DNA of 64,000 nt from Candidatus Saccharimonadota bacterium (GTDB taxonomy: Bacteria > Patescibacteriota > Saccharimonadia > Saccharimonadales > UBA4665). The stretch spans positions 186,001 through 250,000 of the forward strand of contig PDRS01000005.1 of the NCBI GenBank assembly GCA_002746885.1, given 5' to 3'. Both the position numbers and the translations under genes were made by a program. The stretch's first letter is position 1, and every line of letters begins with the position of its first letter. This document shows positions 51,067-60,187 of the stretch, piece by piece. The notes under the pieces are model-generated. The model had not been told where the DNA came from. It saw only the letters and a list, made by a program, of their open reading frames with translations, and ran no database searches.

Positions 51067-51918
51067 CTAGAGCAGTACGTGCGACATAGTCAAAAAGAAG
51101 CTGAATCCGCCGAGCGCACATAAAGAGCGCTGGAAAACCAAGCGCGCAATATCTTCGGTCTGAGCGCGCCAACTGGGACTAAACATCGGCTGTAACCAGT
51201 AGAGACCGAGCGCTATCATCGCGAGACCAAACATGAACCCAGCGTAACCGAGATGGGCAAGTAAATAGCATGTCACGACGAAGAGCAACCCATACGCTCG
51301 CATTTCCCATACGACCCGCGGCAAACCGCGTACCGACGGTAGTACGGGAATATGAGCTGCCCGATACTCCTCCCGACGAAATATGCCGATGGCATAAAAA
51401 TGCGGCATTTGCCAAGCAAACATGGCAGTAAAAACCAACCATGCTCCAGCGTCGAACTGCCCAGTTGCCGCCACATACCCCGCCAAAGGTAGCGTTGCGC
51501 CCGACAGCGCGCCCACAAATGTCCCCCAGTGCGAACGCCGTTTCACATACCCATACGCCATTGTGTACAGCAGCGCACCAACCGCGCCGAGAACCGCCGC
51601 CCAGATGTTCACTTGCCAGATAAGTAGCACAAAACCCACCGCATACAGTGCGGTTGCATACCACGCAGCAACAGGCAAAGGAATGACACGCGAACGCCGC
51701 CAAACTATACGAGACTTCGACGTATCTATCCCGCAACAAAAATAACTACTTATCACACAAGATGCTGCTGCTACCGCCGCCATTCCGAGCACGACGGCAA
51801 AAAATGCCAGCCAGCGGAACATATCGGGCGACCCCATACAGAACGCCCCAGCGGTTGTTGCAACACCGCTACCCACAAGCCCTGGCTTCGTAATGCACAG
51901 AAAATCTCGTGCTGTCAT
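51067..51918 (-). CDS. UbiA-family prenyltransferase, heme O synthase-like (CtaB/CyoE)
   Basis: 283 aa, about eight membrane helices. The second half matches heme O synthases well: AFAWQMPHFYAIGIFRREEYRAAHIPVLP. The first Asp-rich motif, normally NxxxDxxxD before RTxxRPL, reads ISSYFCCGIDTSKSRIVWRR, keeping only one Asp, so metal-diphosphate binding may be changed. ATG 51918 begins the conserved TARDFLCITKPG; GGAAGGAG is 12 nt upstream. A longer frame to 52116 has no support. Confidence 0.8.
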   Translation of the reverse strand: MTARDFLCITKPGLVGSGVATTAGAFCMGSPDMFRWLAFFAVVLGMAAVAAASCVISSYFCCGIDTSKSRIVWRRSRVIPLPVAAWYATALYAVGFVLLIWQVNIWAAVLGAVGALLYTMAYGYVKRRSHWGTFVGALSGATLPLAGYVAATGQFDAGAWLVFTAMFAWQMPHFYAIGIFRREEYRAAHIPVLPSVRGLPRVVWEMRAYGLLFVVTCYLLAHLGYAGFMFGLAMIALGLYWLQPMFSPSWRAQTEDIARLVFQRSLCALGGFSFFLTMSHVLL

Positions 51919-52139
51919 ACTACGGCACACTCCTTCCTCGAGCCTCACGCCAACGTTATGAAACGACCTCGCAAGCGCTTCTTCATAAGTACGTATCATT
52001 TTACACGAAAACGCTCGTCTTCGTCGAACGCAAAACAGCCCGCGCCGCAGCGTGCGCGAACGTTCGTCGAGCAGCCGCCACCGTCCAAAAACCGCACAGC
52101 CAATGCTTTCATTCATTCAGATATCCCTGAAACAAGCGG

Positions 52140-53804
52140 CTAAAAATGCTCGCGAATATGTGAAAATGTGTAGTGCCAATCCGAGTCGGTTTTTTTGTGC
52201 GGGTTAAAGATGTTTTCTGGATCAAAAATATGTTTGACTTCCGTAAAAAGCCCAAAAACCGCCTTACCAAACTGTGCTTCAAGCCACGGACCGCGCACCA
52301 GACCATCATTATGTTCGCCGCTCAAGCTACCCTCGTATTTCAGCACCAAGTTGTTGATTTCACGCTGGCTTGGCACTATCTTTTCGCGTTCATGATCATC
52401 TTCAACCTTCATGAGTGGTATAACGTGAAAGTTTCCGTCACCCAAGTGCCCCGCAATAGTCGCGAAAAGATTGTATTTTCTGAGAATTTGCTGCAGCTCT
52501 GGCAAAAATCGCACAAGATGTTTGGGCGGCACCACAAAATCATCTATGTACGGTGCAGCCTGTTTTTCTTTTACCGCGGTACGCACTATTTGAAAACTAT
52601 AGCGGCGTATTAGCCAAAACTTTTCGCTTTTTCCTTCGGTAGGGTCTTCTTCGAAGCCGTTTATTTCATAGCGCGCCCTGTAGTCCTTGAGTTCGCGGTG
52701 CAACGCCCGAACTTTTTCCCGCACCTCCTCTTCGCTTTCGCCGCTGAACTCGATCATGAGCACCAGCTTTGGTTTGCGGCGCACAAACCGAAGACAATCC
52801 GGTGCCAAACTCCACAGCAGCCGTGCAAATTTTTTCAACCCAAGCTTTTGGTAAAAGGTCGGCATACATCGCAGAGACAGTGCAAGTGTCTGGTCGTCAA
52901 AACCCTCAAGCGCCGCTGGTTTGTGCTGTAGCACCTTCGGTATGAGTTCGCCCAACGCGTCGATATCGCGCAAAAACAACACCAGGAGACCCGAATGCGG
53001 CCGATACGGTACCAAACGAAACGTCGTTTCAGTGATAAGCCCCAACGTGCCTCCCGAGCCAACGATGAGCTGACCCAAATCAAACACGCCAGTGTCTCGA
53101 TCCCAGACGTTCCACAGCCCATAACCCATGCTATTTTTGCTAACCTTCGGACGGGCTTCCTTGATAAGGTCATAGTGCTCCTCGCACAGTTCATATATAC
53201 GTTTGTAGAGCTTGCCCTCAAAGTTGCGCTTTTTGATTTTTGCCTGCAGCTGCTTGGCGCTGAGCGGCTTGACGGTGTATTCGTTTCCGTCGGCAAATAC
53301 GACTTTCATGTCTTGTACAAACGATTCGACCTTGCCGTACTCGAGCGATTTTTCACCGCCAGCGTTATTTGCCACAATACCCCCAAGCTGGCACATGTCG
53401 CGGCTCGCCGGATAGGACGGCATGAGTACGCCTTTTTTCAAAGTCTCGCGCTCAAAATCACGATAAAGCACACCGGACTGCGCCGTACCGCACAATCCAG
53501 AAATAGCACCGATTTTTGTAAAATGTTTCGAAAAATCCACCACAATCGACTCACCGATAGCTCCTCCCGCCATGTCGGTGCCCGCCGCTCGCGCCGTCAA
53601 AGACAAATCCGGATGCTGCTTTTTGTGCGCTCGTACAAAGCGCACGAGCCGCTGCACATCTGCGCTATGTTTTGGCTGAACAACGAGCTGCGGCACAAGC
53701 TCAAACATACTGGCGTCATGGCTGTAGAGCATTTTTGTGCTCAGCGAATCATCCAGCTCGCCAGAAAAACCATCGCGTTGCAGCTTTTCCTTCAAGTCTT
53801 TCAT
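52140..53804 (-). CDS. FAD-linked oxidase (GlcD / D-lactate dehydrogenase type)
   Basis: 554 aa. The FAD-binding PCMH domain (TARAAGTDMAGGAIGESIVVD, PASRDMCQLGGIVANNAGGEKSL) is followed by a C-terminal oxidase domain with TIAGHLGDGNFHVIP and SLSGEHNDGLVRGPWLEAQFG. It oxidises a 2-hydroxyacid such as D-lactate or glycolate and passes electrons to a carrier. It lacks a Cys-rich iron-sulfur part. With NDH-2 nearby it could feed a short respiratory chain. ATG at 53804. Confidence 0.9.
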   Translation of the reverse strand: MKDLKEKLQRDGFSGELDDSLSTKMLYSHDASMFELVPQLVVQPKHSADVQRLVRFVRAHKKQHPDLSLTARAAGTDMAGGAIGESIVVDFSKHFTKIGAISGLCGTAQSGVLYRDFERETLKKGVLMPSYPASRDMCQLGGIVANNAGGEKSLEYGKVESFVQDMKVVFADGNEYTVKPLSAKQLQAKIKKRNFEGKLYKRIYELCEEHYDLIKEARPKVSKNSMGYGLWNVWDRDTGVFDLGQLIVGSGGTLGLITETTFRLVPYRPHSGLLVLFLRDIDALGELIPKVLQHKPAALEGFDDQTLALSLRCMPTFYQKLGLKKFARLLWSLAPDCLRFVRRKPKLVLMIEFSGESEEEVREKVRALHRELKDYRARYEINGFEEDPTEGKSEKFWLIRRYSFQIVRTAVKEKQAAPYIDDFVVPPKHLVRFLPELQQILRKYNLFATIAGHLGDGNFHVIPLMKVEDDHEREKIVPSQREINNLVLKYEGSLSGEHNDGLVRGPWLEAQFGKAVFGLFTEVKHIFDPENIFNPHKKTDSDWHYTFSHIREHF

Positions 53805-53835
53805 ACTCGCTTAAGCTTAGCACAGGTGATCCACG

Positions 53836-53866
53836 AAAAAGAAGCTCCCCGAAACAGACAGCTTCT
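53836..53866 (-). terminator. Terminator after DUF4234 gene
   Basis: Read on the minus strand: AGAAGCT (53866-53860), a 13-nt loop, AGCTTCT (53846-53840), then T5. Ends the DUF4234 transcript, 20 bp after its stop. Confidence 0.75.
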
Positions 53867-53885
53867 GACGCGCCAAATAGCAGGT

Positions 53886-54272
53886 CTACGTCGTAGCAAC
53901 GGGCGGCTGCGGTGGCGTTGCATCCGTTCCCGACGCCACAGGTGCTGCAGGCGCAGCCTGCGCAGCAGCTTCCATATCAGCAGCCTTATTAAAAGCGTCC
54001 TGTATAACAAGCATGCCGATAATTCCAAGCACAAAGATAAGGAGAAACGCAACCAGCCCGCTCATTTTACCGCCAGTAACTCGCTCGACTCCTTCCGAAT
54101 ATTTCCATAACCACCATAAGTTGACGATTGGCACGAGAAGCAGCCACGCAGTCGGAATATCTGCGCCGCGAGCGTTCATTTCGCCCTTGGTCTTTACCTC
54201 CCAATAGATACCATAAAACCCTAGCGTAAATAACGTCAGAAAAAATAATCCAATAAGATCACGTTTTTCCAT
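53886..54272 (-). CDS. DUF4234 membrane protein (copy 1)
   Basis: 128 aa with three hydrophobic helices: LIGLFFLTLFTLGFYGIYWEVKTKGEMN at the start, AWLLLVPIVNLWWLWKYSEGVE, and GLVAFLLIFVLGIIGMLVIQDAFNK. The tail is Pro/Ala-rich. A paralogue lies immediately upstream (54338-54838). GGAGATGC precedes ATG 54272. Function unknown. Confidence 0.82.
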   Translation of the reverse strand: MEKRDLIGLFFLTLFTLGFYGIYWEVKTKGEMNARGADIPTAWLLLVPIVNLWWLWKYSEGVERVTGGKMSGLVAFLLIFVLGIIGMLVIQDAFNKAADMEAAAQAAPAAPVASGTDATPPQPPVATT

Positions 54273-54337
54273 GCTTGCATCTCCTTTTTAGTTGCTGGTA
54301 ATAGTATATACTGCAAGCGCAAACAAGCGCAAACAGC

Positions 54338-54838
54338 CTATAGGCTGCGGTCAGAACTTACCGGACCAGCCGGAGCAGTCGCAACAGAGGGCTGCGCTTC
54401 AGGAGCAGCCATTTTATTGAACGTATCCTGTACGATCAAGATATCGATACCGTCCGGTACCGCCAGCAATACGAGCAGCGCCATAGCAAACGTCATTTTT
54501 TCACCAGTCACCAGCTCGACCGCTTTACTGTACTTCCACAACCACATAGCCAAAACAAACGGCAGGACAGTCATGGCTATAAAGAAAACCATCGTAACGA
54601 GAACTTGAATCACGGGCGAGAGCGCATGTTCGTCGGCGGCGACAATCATCGCAACGAACAAAAGCACTATCAGCGCCATCATGCCAATGGGGGCAATAAG
54701 CCATATGATATGCGGAACACGCACGTCTTCATTCACGTTCATCATTTCTTGGCGAGTCTTGGCAAACCAATATAAACGGTATATACCGAGTGTGACAACG
54801 CTTAAGAGAAACACTTTAACAATTGATCGCTGCTGCAT
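54338..54838 (-). CDS. DUF4234 membrane protein (copy 2)
   Basis: 166 aa. Same layout as its neighbour (VFLLSVVTLGIYRLYWFAKTRQEM, LWKYSKAVELVTGEKM, LIVQDTFNKM) with one extra helix pair in the middle. ATG 54838 is chosen because TATGAT (54850-54845) ends 6 nt upstream; an earlier start at 54871 would overlap that box. Tandem duplication is the likely origin. Confidence 0.8.
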   Translation of the reverse strand: MQQRSIVKVFLLSVVTLGIYRLYWFAKTRQEMMNVNEDVRVPHIIWLIAPIGMMALIVLLFVAMIVAADEHALSPVIQVLVTMVFFIAMTVLPFVLAMWLWKYSKAVELVTGEKMTFAMALLVLLAVPDGIDILIVQDTFNKMAAPEAQPSVATAPAGPVSSDRSL

Positions 54839-54932
54839 ATCAACATCATACAACACGATTATCACCAACACAACGCACCACCACAGGTCGTAATGAGCAC
54901 CTCCAGCCTCAGAAGAACACTTCCCAGCACAA

Positions 54933-54962
54933 TTGCATAGCGCTTATGCAAACTGCTACAAT
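54933..54962 (+). promoter_or_regulatory. Promoter of the NDH-2 gene
   Basis: TTGCAT (54933-54938), 18-bp spacer, TACAAT (54957-54962); ATG 54972 is 9 nt further, so nearly leaderless. Confidence 0.55.
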
Positions 54963-54971
54963 CAAACCGCC

Positions 54972-56174
54972 ATGGCGCATAAAAAAACTGGCTCAGTGCA
55001 GCATATTGTCGTTGTGGGCGGCGGATTTGGCGGCGTACGAGCGGCCCTCGAACTTGCCAAACACCCTCAGTTTCAGGTAACGCTCGTTTCCGAGCGAGAG
55101 GATCTCTTGTACTATCCAGCGCTATATCGCACCGCAACTGGCGTTAGCGAAGAATTATCCGTTATACCACTCACTGAAATATTCGCCGACAAGCCGGTGG
55201 AAATAATCATAGCAAAAGCAACCGCACTCGACCCCAAATGGAAACAGTTGAAGCTCGAAGAGGGCAGTCTATCATACGACACAATCATCTTCGCACTCGG
55301 CGCCGTAACCAACTATTCTGGCATAGAGGGGCTCGCCAAGCATACGTACGGCGTCAGAAGCCTGCACGAAGTCGAGCAGCTGAAGCGACATCTGCACGCA
55401 CAGCTAATCGCCGAACACGAACCAGACCTCGACTATGTTATTGTCGGCGGCGGCTCCACGGGTGTAGAGCTGGCCGGCGCATTGACGGCATATCTCCGCG
55501 AAATCATGGAAAAACATGGCGCACAGCACCGCAAGGCACATATTGACCTCATCGAAATGATGCCGCACCTTCTGCCGCGCCTACCAAAGCCAGTTGGTCG
55601 CGGCGTCGAAAAACGCCTACGCAAACTCGGCGTCCGTCTTTACCTGCACAAAAAAGTGACCGGCGCAACTGCCGAGGAACTCCACGTTGCTGGCAAACCT
55701 ATCCGCAGCCACACCATCATATGGACAGCTGGAGTTGCTAACAACCCTTTTTATACCGAGCCGCCATTTTGCCTGAGCGAACGAAAGAAAGTACTCGTCG
55801 ATGAGTTTTTGCGCGCTGAGGGACAAAAAGATGTATACGTCATCGGCGACAATGCAGAAACACCTTACAGCGGCATGGCTCAAACAGCTCTGTTCGACGC
55901 CGAGTTTGTCGCACATAATCTAGTATGTGTGTCCGAAAACAGACCAAAGCTTGCTTACCGCGCAAAAGAACCGGTTTACATTACGACCGTCGGACCGAAG
56001 TGGGCATCGGTTTTATGGGGCGACTTCCACGCGCGCGGCCCGCTCGGCTGGTGGTTGCGCAAAACCGCCGACCTCAAGGCGTTCACCGAACTACTACCCA
56101 CCGGAAACGCGCTCGTCCAGTGGACCGCAGACACTGACCGCGAAGACCTATGCCCAATCTGCAGCAGCCACTAA
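54972..56174 (+). CDS. ndh: Type II NADH dehydrogenase (NDH-2)
   Basis: Single-subunit NADH:quinone oxidoreductase on the inner membrane face. FAD site VVVGGGFGGVRAALEL near the start, NADH site VIVGGGSTGVELAGAL at about 160, and VYVIGDNAE (second FAD motif) at about 285. The C-terminus has LGWWLRKTADLKAF, the usual membrane-touching part. 400 aa, normal. It oxidises NADH without pumping protons. A quinone-free flavin role cannot be ruled out, as no quinone genes are in the window. Confidence 0.9.
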   Translation: MAHKKTGSVQHIVVVGGGFGGVRAALELAKHPQFQVTLVSEREDLLYYPALYRTATGVSEELSVIPLTEIFADKPVEIIIAKATALDPKWKQLKLEEGSLSYDTIIFALGAVTNYSGIEGLAKHTYGVRSLHEVEQLKRHLHAQLIAEHEPDLDYVIVGGGSTGVELAGALTAYLREIMEKHGAQHRKAHIDLIEMMPHLLPRLPKPVGRGVEKRLRKLGVRLYLHKKVTGATAEELHVAGKPIRSHTIIWTAGVANNPFYTEPPFCLSERKKVLVDEFLRAEGQKDVYVIGDNAETPYSGMAQTALFDAEFVAHNLVCVSENRPKLAYRAKEPVYITTVGPKWASVLWGDFHARGPLGWWLRKTADLKAFTELLPTGNALVQWTADTDREDLCPICSSH

Positions 56175-56209
56175 AACAAATAGCAAGTATTTACGCTGTT
56201 ATGTAGTAG

Positions 56210-56215
56210 TATAAT
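56210..56215 (+). promoter_or_regulatory. -10 box (TATAAT) of the GNAT gene
   Basis: Perfect TATAAT, ending 7 nt before ATG 56223; leaderless. Confidence 0.6.
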
Positions 56216-56222
56216 ATAAACT

Positions 56223-56714
56223 ATGTTTAGAACAGAGCGGCTCATTATCGCCCCCTTAGAAGTACCGCAGATCGGGGCGTTCCTAGAAGATACCTCGTCG
56301 TACGAGACACGCGTAGCCCCATGGCAGCACACTATGTATCACCGACGCCTGACTAAATTGGCAGCGCACGTGAGTGAGTTTACGATACGTCTCATAGGAC
56401 AGGAAGAAGCTGGCTTTATAGGCGGTATATCATTGTTTCGCGCAGGACGTAGATGCCCTTTACCTGACGAGGCCGAGCTCATGTACCATATCGCCCCACG
56501 ACACCAGCGAAAAGGCTACGCTACCGAAGCGATTTCGCGCATTACAGAAGCCATATCGACCCAGTCGCTTAGCCCAATTACGACCATCAGGGCGTTTATA
56601 GAGAACCAAAACGAAGCCAGTATACGAACAGCTCAAAGCAGCAGCTTGGCATGGGAGAGCAGCAGCATAACCGAACAAGTATACCGCTATCCAGCTTTTC
56701 CGAGCGAACAGTAA
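56223..56714 (+). CDS. GNAT-family acetyltransferase (RimJ/RimL-like)
   Basis: 163 aa. MFRTERLIIAPLE at the start and YHIAPRHQRKGYATEAISRI (acetyl-CoA loop RKGYATEA) match RimJ/RimL-type acetyltransferases. The end after NEASIRTAQ is Ser-rich and lacks the usual LGF...; a late frameshift or a natural variant is possible. Target unknown. Confidence 0.75.
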   Translation: MFRTERLIIAPLEVPQIGAFLEDTSSYETRVAPWQHTMYHRRLTKLAAHVSEFTIRLIGQEEAGFIGGISLFRAGRRCPLPDEAELMYHIAPRHQRKGYATEAISRITEAISTQSLSPITTIRAFIENQNEASIRTAQSSSLAWESSSITEQVYRYPAFPSEQ

Positions 56715-56751
56715 ATCCATAGCGCGAGAAGCGTTTCAGACAGATTACGCG

Positions 56752-56757
56752 TATAAT
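56752..56757 (+). promoter_or_regulatory. -10 box (TATAAT) of the helicase gene
   Basis: Perfect TATAAT, ending 7 nt before ATG 56765; no ribosome binding site, leaderless. Confidence 0.6.
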
Positions 56758-56764
56758 AACCTGC

Positions 56765-59700
56765 ATGAGCAACAATCGGTTTCAGGAAGTATATGCGAGA
56801 TTAAACACGGCTCAGCGAGCGGCAGTCGATAACATATATGGTCCTGTGCTCGTCATAGCCGGACCAGGCACGGGAAAAACCCAGCTGCTCAGCGCCCGCG
56901 TGGCTCACATGTTGCAAAGCACCGATGCGCTGCCGCAAAATATTCTTTGCCTCACATTTACCGAAAACGGCGCGCGCAATATGCGCGAGCGGCTGACGCA
57001 GTTTATCGGCCAGGCAGCGTATGATGTGCAAATTAGCACGTACCACGGCTTCGGCAGCGCCATTATCAATCGGTTTCCAGAGTATTTTACCGAACTGCGC
57101 CTAGAACGGTCAGTTGACGAACTCGGCAAACGGCAGATTTTGGCAGATATCATCGAAGCAACGGACTACCGAAGCCCCATAAAACAAGTCCGACACCATT
57201 TGGGCGATCTCATAAATACCATTTCTGAAGTAAAGCGCGGCCTTCTGAGCGCCGACGACCTGCGCGCAATCGCCAAAGAAAACAGACGCGTCATTGCGCA
57301 GACGCAAACAGACATCGCAGAAACCCTTGCGCCTTTTGCCGCACGCATGCCAGGTAAGCTCGCCGTAGCTGAACCAGTGTTTCAACGTATCCGAGAAATA
57401 TTGACCGAAGCAATCCGCGAACAAAAAACCGAACACTACGCCAAACTTGCCGCACACGAACTAGAAACCAGTCTCGAAAAAGCCTGCGACGACCAGTCGA
57501 CAAAAGCACTGACCGCCTGGAAAAACAGATGGCTCGCCAAAGACGCCGACAACCGCTATAAACTCGCCGGCGAGCTAGAAGCGAGGCGCATTGCCGCGCT
57601 TGCCGAAGTGCTCGAAACATACCAGCAAGCCCTGGCAAAAAAGGGTCTGTACGATTTCGACGACATGATACTACGCGCCATCGATGCACTTGAACAGCAC
57701 CACGAACTTCGTTTCACCATCCAGGAACAGTACCAGTTTATTCTGCTCGACGAGTTTCAGGACACCAACGCTGCTCAGTTCAAATTAGTACAGCTACTGA
57801 CAGACAACCCCGTGCACGAAGGCCGGCCAAACGTTCTCGCCGTTGGCGATGACGACCAAGCGATTTACGCGTTTCAGGGCGCAGAGTATAGCAACATGCT
57901 CGACTTTTACCGAGCGTACCGTGATGTCGATGTCATATCGCTCACAGAAAATTACCGGTCGCACACAGCCATACTCGAAACAGCAAAGCTCATAACTCAG
58001 CAAATTTCTGCCCGCCTAGACCATCACTTTCCAACCATCACCAAAGACATTCGTTCTAGCAACACCAAACTGCCAGCCGCTTCTCTTGAGCGGCGAAGCT
58101 TTCGCAGCGCCATAGCCGAACGAACTGCAATCGCCGCAGAAATCGCAGCACTGGTCGCGGCAGGAACAAAACCATCGCACATCGCCGTACTTGCACCAAA
58201 ACACAAACAACTCGAACCGCTGGTGCCGTATCTACAAAGCCAGCGCCTTCCAGTCGCATACGAAAAACGCGAAAACATCCTTGAGGCGCCCGTCGTGCGC
58301 GAATTACTCACCATGAGCCGCCTTGTCATTGCTCTCCACGAAAGCAATCATGCTGTTGCTGATAGCCTCTGGCCAGAAGTACTGAGCTACGATTTTTGGA
58401 ACTTTTCAACAGCCGATATTTGGCAAACGTCCTGGCAAACGAGCGAAGAGCGAAAACCGTGGAGCGAACTACTTCTCAACCGTGCAGCCTTTCGACACGC
58501 CGCACTGCTCATGCTCACGCTGGCAGGCAAAGTCGAAACCGAATCGGTCGAATACATACTCGACGCACTTATCGGCACAACAGACGTCGCAACTCACGAC
58601 CGCGAGCTACCGAGCGTACGCAGCCCCTTGCGCGAACATTGCCTCAAGGCAAACGGCGAAACCGTCTTATACGAAACCGTTTCGCAACTGACAGTTCTAC
58701 GCGAAAAACTGCGCGAGCACCAAGAAGGTGAGGGCAGGGAGCTCAAACTTGCCGACCTCCTCGCATTTGTATCTGCCTACGAAGCCGCCGAACAGGCCAT
58801 GGTAAATACCAGTCCGTACAATCAAGCAGCCGATTCCGTGCAACTTATGACCGTCTTCAAGGCAAAAGGGCTTGAGTTTGACCATGTTTTCCTCGTTGCC
58901 GCCGACAACAGCGTGTGGGGCAGTCGAGCAACTGGTATTGGCAACAAACTCACACTCCCCGCCAACCTCGCATACATTCGACATGCCGGCAGCACAGATG
59001 ACGAACGGCTACGGCTTCTTTATGTGGCGATAACCCGCGCGCGTTTTGGACTTCATCTCACCAGCCACGAACAAAGCTTTAGCGGCAAACAAACCGAACC
59101 AGTCAAATATTTCGACGAAGCCGCCGACGAAAACAACAAAAAACGCATTCGCGTCGTACCCGAACCGTATCAAGCTGTCAAACACGACGACAGCGAGCCG
59201 CCAAGTATCGAAGCACTCGCGATGAACTGGCGGCAGCGCCACTACCGCCACGACGCTCCGCTCGCAGAACTCCTGCGGGAGCGTCTCGCATACTATCAGC
59301 TCAGCCCAACACAACTCACTCGGTTTCTCGACCTCAAATACGGCGGCCCAGAAAGCTTCTTTCTGGACAGCTTGCTGCGTTTTCCGTCTGCACCAACCGT
59401 CGACATCATTTTTGGCAACACAATGCACGGCACACTCCAATGGCTGCAAAATGAACTCAACAAGACTGGAAAACTCCCCTCGCATACCGCAGCAGCACAA
59501 CACGCCGCTCGATACCTTGACAACCAAGCGCTAAACGACGAACAGCGCATCATTCAAACCAAACGTGCCGCTCAATCGCTCCAAGCTTATCTGACATCTC
59601 CAGCAGGAACTTTTACGCGTGGCAATCAAGCCGAAACATCATTCCAAGACGAAGGCGTGTTTGTCGGCGAAGCCCATATTGGCGGCAGAGTCGACTTACT

Positions 59701-60088
59701 CGAAATAAACAAAGCCGAAAAAACAATCACCGTGGTTGATTACAAAACTGGACAGCTCGGAAGCGACCCCGCAAAACTCCACCGTTATACACTCCAGCTT
59801 TATTTTTATAAACTGCTCGTTGAGGGCTCGCACAGTTTTCAAAACTATCGAGTAGAGCAGGGAAGACTGGTGTTTGTCGAGCCCGACAACGACGGAAATA
59901 TTCAGCAAAAAACCATCTCGTTTAGCGAAACGCAAACAAACCGCACAAAGCAGCTTATTCGAGCCGTATGGCGCCATGTACAGAACCTAGACATACCAGA
60001 CACATCCAGCTACGGCACCACCCTAAAAGACATAATTGCCTTCGAAGACAGCCTACTCGCACAAGACGGCAAAAACGAATCCCCTTAA
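56765..60088 (+). CDS. UvrD/Rep-family helicase with C-terminal PD-(D/E)XK nuclease
   Basis: 1107 aa. Superfamily 1A helicase motifs: VIAGPGTGKTQLLSARV (Walker A), LLDEFQDTN (II), AVGDDDQAIYAFQGA (III), LTENYRSH (IV), LMTVFKAKGLEFDHVF (V) and LLYVAITRAR (VI). The last 130 residues hold a nuclease-like GGRVDLLEI...TVVDYKTGQLG...LQLYFYKLL, as in AddA/AddB and RecB-type enzymes, probably active in end processing and repair. No iron-sulfur Cys cluster. No partner AddB is seen nearby. Confidence 0.9.
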   Translation: MSNNRFQEVYARLNTAQRAAVDNIYGPVLVIAGPGTGKTQLLSARVAHMLQSTDALPQNILCLTFTENGARNMRERLTQFIGQAAYDVQISTYHGFGSAIINRFPEYFTELRLERSVDELGKRQILADIIEATDYRSPIKQVRHHLGDLINTISEVKRGLLSADDLRAIAKENRRVIAQTQTDIAETLAPFAARMPGKLAVAEPVFQRIREILTEAIREQKTEHYAKLAAHELETSLEKACDDQSTKALTAWKNRWLAKDADNRYKLAGELEARRIAALAEVLETYQQALAKKGLYDFDDMILRAIDALEQHHELRFTIQEQYQFILLDEFQDTNAAQFKLVQLLTDNPVHEGRPNVLAVGDDDQAIYAFQGAEYSNMLDFYRAYRDVDVISLTENYRSHTAILETAKLITQQISARLDHHFPTITKDIRSSNTKLPAASLERRSFRSAIAERTAIAAEIAALVAAGTKPSHIAVLAPKHKQLEPLVPYLQSQRLPVAYEKRENILEAPVVRELLTMSRLVIALHESNHAVADSLWPEVLSYDFWNFSTADIWQTSWQTSEERKPWSELLLNRAAFRHAALLMLTLAGKVETESVEYILDALIGTTDVATHDRELPSVRSPLREHCLKANGETVLYETVSQLTVLREKLREHQEGEGRELKLADLLAFVSAYEAAEQAMVNTSPYNQAADSVQLMTVFKAKGLEFDHVFLVAADNSVWGSRATGIGNKLTLPANLAYIRHAGSTDDERLRLLYVAITRARFGLHLTSHEQSFSGKQTEPVKYFDEAADENNKKRIRVVPEPYQAVKHDDSEPPSIEALAMNWRQRHYRHDAPLAELLRERLAYYQLSPTQLTRFLDLKYGGPESFFLDSLLRFPSAPTVDIIFGNTMHGTLQWLQNELNKTGKLPSHTAAAQHAARYLDNQALNDEQRIIQTKRAAQSLQAYLTSPAGTFTRGNQAETSFQDEGVFVGEAHIGGRVDLLEINKAEKTITVVDYKTGQLGSDPAKLHRYTLQLYFYKLLVEGSHSFQNYRVEQGRLVFVEPDNDGNIQQKTISFSETQTNRTKQLIRAVWRHVQNLDIPDTSSYGTTLKDIIAFEDSLLAQDGKNESP

Positions 60089-60142
60089 ACTGCTACGCAC
60101 TCCGCTCTTTCAGGCTCCAGCAAAGGTAATGCGCTCGCAAAT

Positions 60143-60178
60143 AAAACAGCCGCTCTCGCAAGCGGCTGTTTTATTTTT
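60143..60178. terminator. Bidirectional terminator between helicase and aquaporin
   Basis: AAAACAGCCGCT (60143-60154) pairs with AGCGGCTGTTTT (60161-60172), followed by a T-run on the plus strand and by A/T-rich sequence on the minus strand. Serves the two convergent genes. Confidence 0.85.
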
Positions 60179-60187
60179 TGCGCTAAC

